Shown here piece by piece: positions 33,779-41,762 of a stretch of DNA of 64,000 nucleotides; the first letter of the stretch is position 1; every line of letters starts with the position of its first letter. The stretch is taken from assembly GCA_902465155.1 (NCBI GenBank), contig CABQLY010000006.1, positions 57,630 to 121,629 of the forward strand, written 5' to 3'. The position numbers were made by a program, and so were the translations under genes. The DNA is from an uncultured Oscillospiraceae bacterium. GTDB taxonomy: Bacteria; Bacillota; Clostridia; Oscillospirales; Acutalibacteraceae. The notes below the pieces were generated by a model. The model did not search any database, was not told the DNA's origin, and saw only the letters and a list, made by a program, of their open reading frames with translations.

Positions 33779-33794
33779 AATGGGGGAACACAAA

Positions 33795-35273
33795 ATGAAA
33801 AAATGGTTGCAAAGGGTTACCTGTATGCTGGCAGTATTGGGGCTTGTTTTTTCTGCCGGGTGCAGCAAAGCACAGCCAACAAGCACGGTGGCCGACCGGC
33901 TGGAGGTGCAAAATAACGGCACCGCAATCCAGTGGAAATACAGCGACGAAACCACTTGGCACGACCTGGTGGCGCTTACCGAGCTAAGGGGTGTTGACGG
34001 CAAAAACGGCACCGACGGCGCGAATGGAACAAACGGCCAAAACGGTGCCAATGGCACCGACGGTAAGAATGGCACCGACGGCAAGAATGGTGCCGACGGT
34101 AAGAATGGTGCTGACGGCAAGAATGGTGCTGACGGCAAGAATGGTGCCGACGGTAAGAATGGTGCTGACGGTAAGAATGGTGCTGACGGCAAGAATGGCA
34201 CCGACGGTAAGGACGGTACCAACGGTAAGGACGGTACCAACGGTAAGGACGGAACCAACGGTAAGAATGGTATCGACGGCAAGGACGGTAAAGACGGCAC
34301 AAATGGTAAAGACGGAAGCAACGGTATTAACGGCAAGACCGTTGAGGTACAAAAGGCCGAAAATTACATTCAGTGGCGTTACGAGGGCGAAGCTTGGCAA
34401 AACCTTGTGGCCCTGGCCGATATTACCGGCCCCACCGGGCAAAATGGAAAAGACGGAGCCAACGGTAAAACGCCGGAGTTTAGGGTGGAGGAAAACACCC
34501 TGCAATGGCGTTATGTGGGCGACGAGATATGGCTGAACCTGTACAACCTTTTGACCCTAAAGGGGCAGGACGGGCAAAACGGACAAAACGGTAAGGACGG
34601 TACAAACGGCCAAAACGGCAAAGACGGCAACACACCGTTTATTGGCGAAAACGGCAATTGGTGGATTGGTGAAACCGACACGGGTGTAAAAGCCGAGGGC
34701 ACCAATGGCACCAACGGGGCAAAGGGCGACAAAGGCGACCCCGGTGAAAAAGGCGACCCCGGTGAAAAAGGCGAAAAGGGTGATCCGGGCGCAAAGGGTG
34801 ACTCCGGCGAAAAGGGCGATCCGGGTGAAAAGGGAAAAGACGGCACCTGCACGGGGTATTTTTCCGCAAAGGGCAGCGTTTCCGCTTGGAACACCCCGCT
34901 CCCGTTTACGGTAAAAAAACAAAGCGGCAATCTAATTTCCTACAACGCCGAGGCCAAAAGCATTACCCTTTCAAAAGGCCACGCCTATAGCCTGGTGTTC
35001 AGCGGAACGGTTTTCATCAGTGCAAACGGCAAATATAAGTCTTGCGGCGCCGCATTAATTGATGGGTACAACAGCTCCGAAATGAGCTTGGAAACACGGG
35101 TTTTTGTAAATACAACAAACGACGGCGAAGGCGCCGGCTTGGCCATGGCGTATAACACCATCTATCAGGCTGAGCAGGATATTACCTTAACCTTTCAATA
35201 TGTTAATATGTTCTTTATGTCTACCAATTTTACCGACAGCAAGTATGGCGTAACCATTACGGCGCTGGATTAA
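33795..35273 (+). CDS. Collagen-like lipoprotein with interrupting modules
   Basis: This 492-residue secreted protein begins with a lipoprotein-like signal (SAGC, Cys 23; position -3 is Ser, so the lipobox is imperfect). From residue 66 it has about 39 Gly-X-Y triplets dominated by GKN and GAD. A ~33-residue module with consensus EV...IQWRY...W..LVALADITG occurs three times (about 36-65, 184-215, 232-262) around short GXY blocks, then more collagen-like triplets (GEKGDPGEKG) lead to a ~125-residue C-terminal beta domain like those of BclA-type collagen proteins, which trimerise. It lies 16 bp after the 995-residue protein. DNA of the array is an 18 bp tandem repeat and so prone to length change. 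Confidence 0.85.
   Translation: MKKWLQRVTCMLAVLGLVFSAGCSKAQPTSTVADRLEVQNNGTAIQWKYSDETTWHDLVALTELRGVDGKNGTDGANGTNGQNGANGTDGKNGTDGKNGADGKNGADGKNGADGKNGADGKNGADGKNGADGKNGTDGKDGTNGKDGTNGKDGTNGKNGIDGKDGKDGTNGKDGSNGINGKTVEVQKAENYIQWRYEGEAWQNLVALADITGPTGQNGKDGANGKTPEFRVEENTLQWRYVGDEIWLNLYNLLTLKGQDGQNGQNGKDGTNGQNGKDGNTPFIGENGNWWIGETDTGVKAEGTNGTNGAKGDKGDPGEKGDPGEKGEKGDPGAKGDSGEKGDPGEKGKDGTCTGYFSAKGSVSAWNTPLPFTVKKQSGNLISYNAEAKSITLSKGHAYSLVFSGTVFISANGKYKSCGAALIDGYNSSEMSLETRVFVNTTNDGEGAGLAMAYNTIYQAEQDITLTFQYVNMFFMSTNFTDSKYGVTITALD
34090..34200. repeat. 18 bp coding tandem repeat (GADGKN)
   Basis: Six tandem units of GGTGCTGACGGTAAGAAT and close variants encode GADGKN. Copies differ at a few third positions. 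The number of copies can change by slippage without changing frame. Confidence 0.85.
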
Positions 35274-35274
35274 A

Positions 35275-35394
35275 AAAACGAATGGTAACGGCAGCTTTAC
35301 CCTGTGCCTGGCTCTGCTGTTTGTAAGCGGGGCCTGCACGGTGTTTGGAATAAAGCGTAGAAAACCCAAGAATAAAGCGGAGGTAATTGAATGA
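35275..35394 (+). pseudogene. Orphan sortase-anchor remnant
   Basis: Just after the collagen-like gene, in a shifted frame, the DNA reads KKTNGNGSFTLCLALLFVSG, then ACTVFGIKRRKPKNKAEVIE and a stop overlapping the next start. LCLALLFVSG is the same as in the anchor of the 1144-residue protein, followed by a basic tail. The PKTGD motif seems to have decayed to KKTNG. There is no start codon or ribosome site of its own. It is the 3' end of a lost surface gene, or of a longer collagen-like protein that lost its anchor by frameshift. Confidence 0.7.
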
Positions 35395-38300
35395 AAAAAA
35401 GAGTTTTAAGCTGTGTGCTTGCTTTGGGCATTGTTTTGTGCCAATTTTGCGCGCTCAATTTTTGGAGCGCTGCAGCAGGCGGAACCTTTCAGGTAACTGT
35501 AAATGCGGCCGAGGGCGGCAAGGTTTCAACAGGCGGCACAAGCTGGGGCAGCAGTGTTTCGGTTTGGGTTGCAAACGGCGAAACGCTTGGCAACCGGGTG
35601 CAATATAAGGCCGATGAGGGCTATAAGCTGAATCATGTAATTGCCCCTACGGCCATTAAAAAGGTTGTGGCGTCAGATATTAACACAGCCGTTATTGATG
35701 ACGCCGGAAACCTTTACACGGCGGGGGATCATTCGCTCGGCCAGCTTGGCAGAAAGCTGAACAAGTATCAGACTCAGGATTCGGTGCTGACAAAGGTTTC
35801 CACCTCGGCCAAAATAACCGATGTTGCGTTGGGTTTGGAGCATATTGTTATTTTAGACGAAAACGGCGAGGTGTGGACAGCCGGCAGTAACCAATACGGC
35901 GCCCTTGGAACAACCGAAAATCGGGGCAGTAGTTACTTGGGGGTTGATACCTTTAAAAAGGTTACCGTTGGCAGCGGCAGCGTAAAAATAAAAGCCGTAG
36001 CCGCAGGGAAGTACCACACAATTCTTATTGATGAAAACGGCGGCGTTTGGATGGCAGGCCAAAACAGCGACGGCCAGTTTGGCAGTGAGCCGCTGGCTTC
36101 AATAAACAGCGAGTTTAAAAAGGTTGACGGACTTAATTCCGTAAAAATAATCGGCGCGGCAGGTGGTGACATTCACACCATACTGCTGGATGAAAACGGC
36201 AGCGTTTGGACGGCAGGCAGTAATGTTTACGAGCAGCTTGGCCGAGAAACGGCCGATAATAAATCCTCCACCTTCGAAAAGGTTACAAGCGGTATATCGG
36301 GGGTTAAAATAACCGCAATTGCGGCGGGCAGCAGCCACAGCGTGCTGCTGGATGAAAGCGGAAATGTTTGGACGGCGGGAAATAACCTTTACAAATCGCT
36401 TGGCCGGGAGACGAGCAGCACAACAGACGGCGTGTTTCAAAAAGCCGACCTTCAGGGGGCTACCGCCGGGTTTATTGCGGCGGGCGGCGGCAGCACAATA
36501 GTAATTGATACAAACGGCAACGCCAGAACCTGCGGTTTAAACGGGCACGGTCAGCTTGGCAGAAGCACCGAAGATTCAAGCGATTCAAAGCTCCTTGTCG
36601 TTACAAGCGGCGTTGGCAGCACTAAAATGGCGGCCGCCGCAGCGGGAGCCTACCACAGTGTGCTGTTGGATGATAACGGGGGAATATGGTCCTGCGGGCT
36701 CAATCAATGCGGGCAGCTTTGCAGAGATGAAGGCCTTAGAAAATCTGTAACCTTTGCAGCGGTAACCAACGGGCTTATTCAAAACATTACCTTTGAGCAA
36801 ATGCAAAACACAGCCATTGCCGCGAACCGGGCGTTTACTGTTACCGCTATTAAAAGAGAAAAGGTGCAGCTGCAGTATGAGCTAAACGGCGGCGAGTGGG
36901 TAAGCGGCTTTACCCCTAAGGATTTTTATTACAAGGATGAGGGACTTGTGCTTCCCACCGCCTCAAACATTCAAAAACCGGGCTATACCTTTGCCGGGTG
37001 GGAGACCGCTTCTTTAACCGAGGAGCCTGTAAAGTGCTCGGCTAAATGGCTGGCAAATACTTACTTGGTAACGCTTAATCCCAACGGCGGTAAGGTAACG
37101 CCCGAAACCGTGGCCGTTACCTACGGCAAGGAGCTTGACCCCATGCCCATACCAACAATGGAGGGCTATGTTTTTGACGGCTGGTATGATCAGCCGGAGG
37201 GTGGCCGCTGTTACAGCAACGGTAAAGGTCAAAGCGCCACCCCGTACGACAAAACAGAAAACTGCACCCTGTACGCACAGTGGCGGGTGGTTGGCTGCAC
37301 CCTTACCTTTGACCCCAACGGCGGCACGCTAACTGGCTCGGCCACAAGCGACGAGAGGGTAAACGGCCGCCCCGGCAGGCCTGCCAACCCGGTAAGGGAG
37401 GGGCACGAATTTAACGGCTGGTACAAAGACGCCGCCTGCACACAAAAATGGAATTTTGGCGATTTAATTCTTGGAGATATGACGCTGTACGCCGGTTGGG
37501 AGGTTTGTTCGTACACCCTTACAATTAAGCCCGAAAACGGCGAGCAGGATATTACCATGGAAGTAAATTTTGGTACGCCAATTACCGCCCCAAGCCTGAA
37601 AAAACCGGGCTATACCTTTGCGGGGTGGAGCCCCGAATTCCCCGAAAAAATGCCCGCTTACAATTTAACTGTTACGGCGCAGTGGAGCCTGTGCAGTCAC
37701 AGCGGCAGCACCGCAAAGCCTACCTGCACCGAACCCGCAATTTGCACAGTGTGCGGCGGCACCATTGCAAAATTAGGGCACGATTTTTCTGTACCGCAGC
37801 ACAACGAGAACGAACACTGGCAAAAATGCTCCCGCTGCAGCGAAATTGCCAATAAAAACGCCCACGATTGGGACAACGGAACAACCACCACCCCGGCCAC
37901 CTGCACCACAGCCGGAGAAAAGGTTTTTGCCTGCACCAAGTGCAGCGCAACAAAAAAAGAGGTGATTCAGGCAAACGGGCACGATATTATTTTGCACAAC
38001 GGCCAGGCGCCAACCTGTGCCAAGCCCGGCTGGGAGGATTATGAAACCTGCCGCAACTGCAGCTACACCACCTATAAAGAGCTGCCCGCTACGGGGAATC
38101 ACCCTTACGAATGGCAAAGCGAAAACGGGCAGTATTGGCAAAAATGCAAGGTTTGCAGTAGTGAAACCGCCAAAAAGAATATTCCCGTTTTAACAATTAC
38201 CGGGGCAGGCAAGGTTTGCCGAACGCAAAATTACACCTTTGGCTTTGCGCTGCCGGAGGGGTGCAAGCTTGTTGCCGCCGGCTACGAGTTTGAAAATGTT

Positions 38301-38825
38301 GGCAGCGAGCTGGAAACTCTGCTGAAAAACGGCGAATATACGGCAGAGCTTGGCGCTGCCGGCTACCCCGCCGAGGAGAGCGCCTTTAAGGTAACCGTTA
38401 CCGCCGAAACCGAGGACGGCTTTGTGTTTAAAACCGAAAAGGCCGTTGCGGTGTTAGAAAACCACGAGGGCGGCACCGCCAATTGCCACACCAAAGCGGT
38501 GTGCGAGGTTTGCGGAGAAAGCTACGGCGAGTTTAACGCGGCAAACCACACCAATTTAAAGCACATTCCCGCCAAGGCGGCCACCCAAGAGGCCGAGGGC
38601 AACACCGAATACTGGTATTGCGGCGATTGCGGCAAGTATTACAGCGACGCGGCGGCAACCAAAGAGATTACCGCGGCGGCTACCGTAACCGAAAAACTGC
38701 CCGCAGCGCAAAAATCCCCCAAAACCGGCGATTATAGCAATCCTTTGCCGTGCCTGGCTCTGCTGTTTGTAAGCGGCGGCGTGCTTGCCGGCGTGCAAAA
38801 AAGAAAAAGCGTTGCGAAAAAGTAA
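35391..38825 (+). CDS. RCC1-repeat and InlB-repeat surface protein with SPKTG sortase signal
   Basis: The 1144-residue protein has a signal peptide (to about residue 30), seven RCC1-type repeats (about 90-470) with the motif ILLDENGSVWTAGSNxYGQLG, forming a predicted seven-bladed propeller, four InlB-type repeats (about 490-765; NPNGG ... GYTFAGW), a block of CxxC modules like those of the 995-residue protein, and SPKTGD, a hydrophobic segment and a basic tail. It would be wall-anchored by sortase. AAGCGGAGG precedes its ATG. RCC1 propellers are unusual in Firmicutes surface proteins. A host or matrix contact role is likely but unproved. Confidence 0.85.
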   Translation: MKKRVLSCVLALGIVLCQFCALNFWSAAAGGTFQVTVNAAEGGKVSTGGTSWGSSVSVWVANGETLGNRVQYKADEGYKLNHVIAPTAIKKVVASDINTAVIDDAGNLYTAGDHSLGQLGRKLNKYQTQDSVLTKVSTSAKITDVALGLEHIVILDENGEVWTAGSNQYGALGTTENRGSSYLGVDTFKKVTVGSGSVKIKAVAAGKYHTILIDENGGVWMAGQNSDGQFGSEPLASINSEFKKVDGLNSVKIIGAAGGDIHTILLDENGSVWTAGSNVYEQLGRETADNKSSTFEKVTSGISGVKITAIAAGSSHSVLLDESGNVWTAGNNLYKSLGRETSSTTDGVFQKADLQGATAGFIAAGGGSTIVIDTNGNARTCGLNGHGQLGRSTEDSSDSKLLVVTSGVGSTKMAAAAAGAYHSVLLDDNGGIWSCGLNQCGQLCRDEGLRKSVTFAAVTNGLIQNITFEQMQNTAIAANRAFTVTAIKREKVQLQYELNGGEWVSGFTPKDFYYKDEGLVLPTASNIQKPGYTFAGWETASLTEEPVKCSAKWLANTYLVTLNPNGGKVTPETVAVTYGKELDPMPIPTMEGYVFDGWYDQPEGGRCYSNGKGQSATPYDKTENCTLYAQWRVVGCTLTFDPNGGTLTGSATSDERVNGRPGRPANPVREGHEFNGWYKDAACTQKWNFGDLILGDMTLYAGWEVCSYTLTIKPENGEQDITMEVNFGTPITAPSLKKPGYTFAGWSPEFPEKMPAYNLTVTAQWSLCSHSGSTAKPTCTEPAICTVCGGTIAKLGHDFSVPQHNENEHWQKCSRCSEIANKNAHDWDNGTTTTPATCTTAGEKVFACTKCSATKKEVIQANGHDIILHNGQAPTCAKPGWEDYETCRNCSYTTYKELPATGNHPYEWQSENGQYWQKCKVCSSETAKKNIPVLTITGAGKVCRTQNYTFGFALPEGCKLVAAGYEFENVGSELETLLKNGEYTAELGAAGYPAEESAFKVTVTAETEDGFVFKTEKAVAVLENHEGGTANCHTKAVCEVCGESYGEFNAANHTNLKHIPAKAATQEAEGNTEYWYCGDCGKYYSDAAATKEITAAATVTEKLPAAQKSPKTGDYSNPLPCLALLFVSGGVLAGVQKRKSVAKK

Positions 38826-38855
38826 GGCTTTTAAACCTTAGCAAATTTAAACAAG

Positions 38856-38896
38856 CAACCCCGCAGCAAGCTTTGCTGCGGGGTTGTTAGTTTTTT
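38856..38896. terminator. Terminator of the surface-protein locus
   Basis: CAACCCCGCAGCAA pairs with TTGCTGCGGGGTTG around a short loop, followed by TTAGTTTTTT on the plus strand. It separates the surface locus from the convergent DUF4965 gene. Confidence 0.9.
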
Positions 38897-38932
38897 GCTT
38901 TGTTAGCCCTGTAAAAGGTGCTGTACCGCGGT

Positions 38933-40822
38933 TTATTGCGGGGCTTTAAAGGGTAGCTGCAGCAGCTTTAAAAACAGGCCGCCCTGCACGCTGCGGTGCT
39001 TAAAGCTGCACATTCCGGCGGTAACGGTGCTGTACCAGTCGGTCATTGGCACGCGGCTTTCCGATTGGTGGTAAGCCTGCCACAAGGGGGCAATAAATTC
39101 CTCAAAATCCTCTTTATAATTGGCCAAGCAGGCCACCCAAATGTACCAGTCAGATTTGGTGTAGCTTTTGCGGCTGTCCAGCGGCAGGCCGTAGGCGTTT
39201 AAGCGGCGGCGGTAGCTTAAAAATTCCGAGTTTAAAACGCAGGGCTCAAACAGGTTGGTGCCCCAAATTTTGTCCCAAATAATGTTGTACTTCATGCTAA
39301 AGGTGCCGAGGCGGTCAAAGGTTAGGCGAAAGCTGCCGTCGGGGTTGGCGGCGGTTTGCACCCAATGGTTGACCATTTTTTTTGCAAGGGCAAGGTAATG
39401 CGCGGCGTTTTCCTCTTTTAAATAGGTTAAAATAATGCCGTAGGCGGCAATGCCTAAAATGGCCTTTAGCGCCAGGTTGCAGTTGTGGGCTAAGTGGCCG
39501 CCAAAGTCGTCGGTGCAAAGCTGCTCGCCCGGGTCGGCGCCGTACTGCTCTAAGTATTTAACCCACTGCTGCAGCAGCGGCAGCTGCGGCTTGGCAAAGT
39601 CGGCGTTTTGGTCGCAAAGGGTTAGGCAGGCCGTTAAAATTAACATATTGCCGCATTCCTCCACCGGCATTTGCTTATCTAACCGCTTTGTGCCGCCCCA
39701 GTAGGCCTGCCCGTTTAACAGCGGGTAGCAGCCAACATCGTGCGGGGCAAAATCGTAGGGCCAATCCGGCATTTTTGCGTAGTGGTAAACCGGGCGCAGC
39801 ATACCCTTTAGCAGCTCGGGGTTCAGCAGCAAAAACAGCGGGGCGCTGGGGTAGGTAACATCTACCGTGGCGGCGCAGCCGTTTGAGTTGCACTCTTTAG
39901 AAATGTATAAAAGCTCGCCGTTTTCGGCTACAACCAGCTTGTGCGCCGCCAGCACCTGGCGGTAGGCCAGCGTTAAAAGGTCGGCGTATTTTTCGCCGCC
40001 GGCCTGGGTGGCCTTTTGCCGCAGCTGCTGCCCAAACTCGGCGCAGCGGGCTTTTAGCTGCGGGTATTCGCCGTACGCTTTGTGCAGGGCGGTTAAAATG
40101 TCGGGGTCTACCGTGTGCCAGTAGGCGGTTAGGTTGCGCCCAAAGTACTGAATACTTTCAATATCATCGTACGCCAGCAAAAACAGCGCCGGCACGCCCT
40201 CGCTTAATTCGGCCGCGGCGGTTACAAAGGTTAGGTCCCCCTGCTGCAGGGTTCCGGTTTGGCCGTTTTTGGGGCAGCCTAAGTAAAAATAGCCCCAGTC
40301 AATGCGTAAATCGTCGCCCGAGCGGTTTAAAACCTTTTGCTCGGTGCTGCCAATGCGCACGGCGTTAAACCGCTCGGCCGCAAAGGTTTTGGTTTCAACC
40401 GCAAAATCGCCCTTTTGGTTTAGGCAAATCTCCTCCGAAACGGCTAAGCTAACGGTAACGCGGTGGCTTTGGCCGTCGTTGGCGCGGTAGCTGGCCGCAA
40501 AGTACGAAACCGGGCGGGAAAGCAGGTAGTTGTCGGTAATCAGCAAGGGGGTAAAAAACTCGGCCGTAAGGGTAATTTCGGTGTTTTGAAAGGTGTAGGT
40601 GGTAACCGTAGCAGTTAAATCTAATGCGGTTTGGGGAATGTTGTTTTCCCCCTTGCCGCAAAAGGTGTAAGGGGTGCCGTCAATTTCAACCGTGCCCAGC
40701 AGGGTGTTGGGGGCGCCGGTCCAATGCTCGGTGGTGCAGCTGTTTAGCCGGTCGGCCGGCGACCAAACCGAAAAATAAGGGTCTACCGTTATAAGCGGAA
40801 CAGAGGGTGGGCGTAAACGCAT
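38933..40822 (-). CDS. DUF4965 (glutaminase A-like) protein
   Basis: This 629-residue protein matches the DUF4964/DUF5127/DUF4965/DUF1793 family, whose fungal members are called glutaminase A. Recognisable features are PSVPLITVDPYFSVWSP at the N-terminus, ADGNGCA-type CNSNGCAATVDVTYPSAPLFL, GNMLILTACLTLCDQNADF, and QLCTDDFGGHLAHNCNL. It lacks a signal peptide, unlike fungal members, so it is cytoplasmic. The ATG at 40822 has AAGGAG 8 bases upstream. It is divergent from an AraC-type regulator, which probably controls it. Its fold resembles that of glycoside hydrolases and the true substrate may be a sugar; the name is uncertain. Confidence 0.82.
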   Translation of the reverse strand: MRLRPPSVPLITVDPYFSVWSPADRLNSCTTEHWTGAPNTLLGTVEIDGTPYTFCGKGENNIPQTALDLTATVTTYTFQNTEITLTAEFFTPLLITDNYLLSRPVSYFAASYRANDGQSHRVTVSLAVSEEICLNQKGDFAVETKTFAAERFNAVRIGSTEQKVLNRSGDDLRIDWGYFYLGCPKNGQTGTLQQGDLTFVTAAAELSEGVPALFLLAYDDIESIQYFGRNLTAYWHTVDPDILTALHKAYGEYPQLKARCAEFGQQLRQKATQAGGEKYADLLTLAYRQVLAAHKLVVAENGELLYISKECNSNGCAATVDVTYPSAPLFLLLNPELLKGMLRPVYHYAKMPDWPYDFAPHDVGCYPLLNGQAYWGGTKRLDKQMPVEECGNMLILTACLTLCDQNADFAKPQLPLLQQWVKYLEQYGADPGEQLCTDDFGGHLAHNCNLALKAILGIAAYGIILTYLKEENAAHYLALAKKMVNHWVQTAANPDGSFRLTFDRLGTFSMKYNIIWDKIWGTNLFEPCVLNSEFLSYRRRLNAYGLPLDSRKSYTKSDWYIWVACLANYKEDFEEFIAPLWQAYHQSESRVPMTDWYSTVTAGMCSFKHRSVQGGLFLKLLQLPFKAPQ

Positions 40823-40853
40823 AAAAACATCTCCTTGATTTTTTGTTTTATTT

Positions 40854-40916
40854 ATTATACAATATAAATAAGGCAAAAAGAATAGGGATTACAATTATAA
40901 AAATGAGGATTACAAT
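40854..40916 (-). promoter_or_regulatory. AraC-type control region between divergent genes
   Basis: On the minus strand the -10 box TATAAT is at 40854-40859 and no good -35 box is present at 17 bp. Two exact direct repeats of ATTGTAATCC (minus strand; plus-strand GGATTACAAT at 40886-40895 and 40907-40916) are spaced 21 bp, two helical turns, and lie directly upstream of where the -35 box would be. This is the standard layout of class II activation by AraC proteins. The right copy abuts the AraC start codon. Confidence 0.72.
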
Positions 40917-41738
40917 TTGAAAGAGGATATTTACTACTTTGCGCCACCGGGGGAGCCTTGCCCGTTTTACTTTAGCATTGTGGGGGTTTCTTACTGCGAC
41001 GGCAGCTATAAAATCAGCCGCCCGCCGCAGGAGCTTACCGTGCTGGAGTATGTTCACAAGGGGTGCGGCACCATTGTGGTAGACGGCAAAGAATACACCG
41101 CCCGCGCGGGGGATGTTTATATAATACACGCCAACACCAGGCACTGCTACGCCTCCTCGGCCGGGAACCCTTGGGTAAAAAGCTTTTTTAATATGCACGG
41201 CCCGCTGTGCGAAAGCCTGCTAAAGGCCTACGGGCTGGGGCAAACAACCGTAATTCCCGCGTTTGACCGGCCGGAGCTTTTTTGGCAAATGCACCGTAAT
41301 GTGGTGCAGGCCCACCGGGCCAAAAGCACTAATGTTTTTAAAAACGCCGCGATAGAGCTTCACGGCCTAATTCAGGCCTTCGGCGCATTTTGCCAAAAAA
41401 ACAGCCGCCAAAATGCGCCCGACGCCGAATTTCGGCCGGTGTTAGAATATCTGGCCCAAAATACGCGTACAATAATTACCAATAAACAGCTGGCCAATTT
41501 AATTTTTCGGTCGGAGGATTATTTGGTAAAGGGCTTTCGGCACTTTTACGGCGTTACGCCCTACAATTACCAGCTAAATTTAAAAATGAAAGCTGCCCGG
41601 CAGCTGCTGCGGCAAACCAAGCTGCCCGTTTCGGCGGTGGGGGAAATGGTAGGCTACGGCGATGCCATGTATTTTTCCAACATCTTTAAAAAAAAGTGCG
41701 GCATTTCGCCGCTAAAATACCGTAAACAAAACCAATAA
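40917..41738 (+). CDS. AraC family transcriptional regulator
   Basis: This 273-residue regulator has an N-terminal cupin-type ligand domain (IVVDGKEYTARAGDVYIIHA) and two C-terminal helix-turn-helix motifs (LANLIFRSEDYLVKGFRHFY, VGEMVGYGDAMYFSNIFKKK). The start is a TTG with GAGGA upstream. It is divergent from the DUF4965 gene with a direct repeat between them, so it probably activates that gene in answer to a sugar-like inducer and may limit its own expression. Confidence 0.9.
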   Translation: MKEDIYYFAPPGEPCPFYFSIVGVSYCDGSYKISRPPQELTVLEYVHKGCGTIVVDGKEYTARAGDVYIIHANTRHCYASSAGNPWVKSFFNMHGPLCESLLKAYGLGQTTVIPAFDRPELFWQMHRNVVQAHRAKSTNVFKNAAIELHGLIQAFGAFCQKNSRQNAPDAEFRPVLEYLAQNTRTIITNKQLANLIFRSEDYLVKGFRHFYGVTPYNYQLNLKMKAARQLLRQTKLPVSAVGEMVGYGDAMYFSNIFKKKCGISPLKYRKQNQ

Positions 41739-41762
41739 CCGTTTTAAAGGAGGAACCGTTTT

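Noticed and set aside
33641..34336. Leftward frame with regular Pro/Leu/Ser repeats opposite the collagen-like gene.
   Set aside because: It only mirrors the Gly-X-Y repeat DNA; no start signal.
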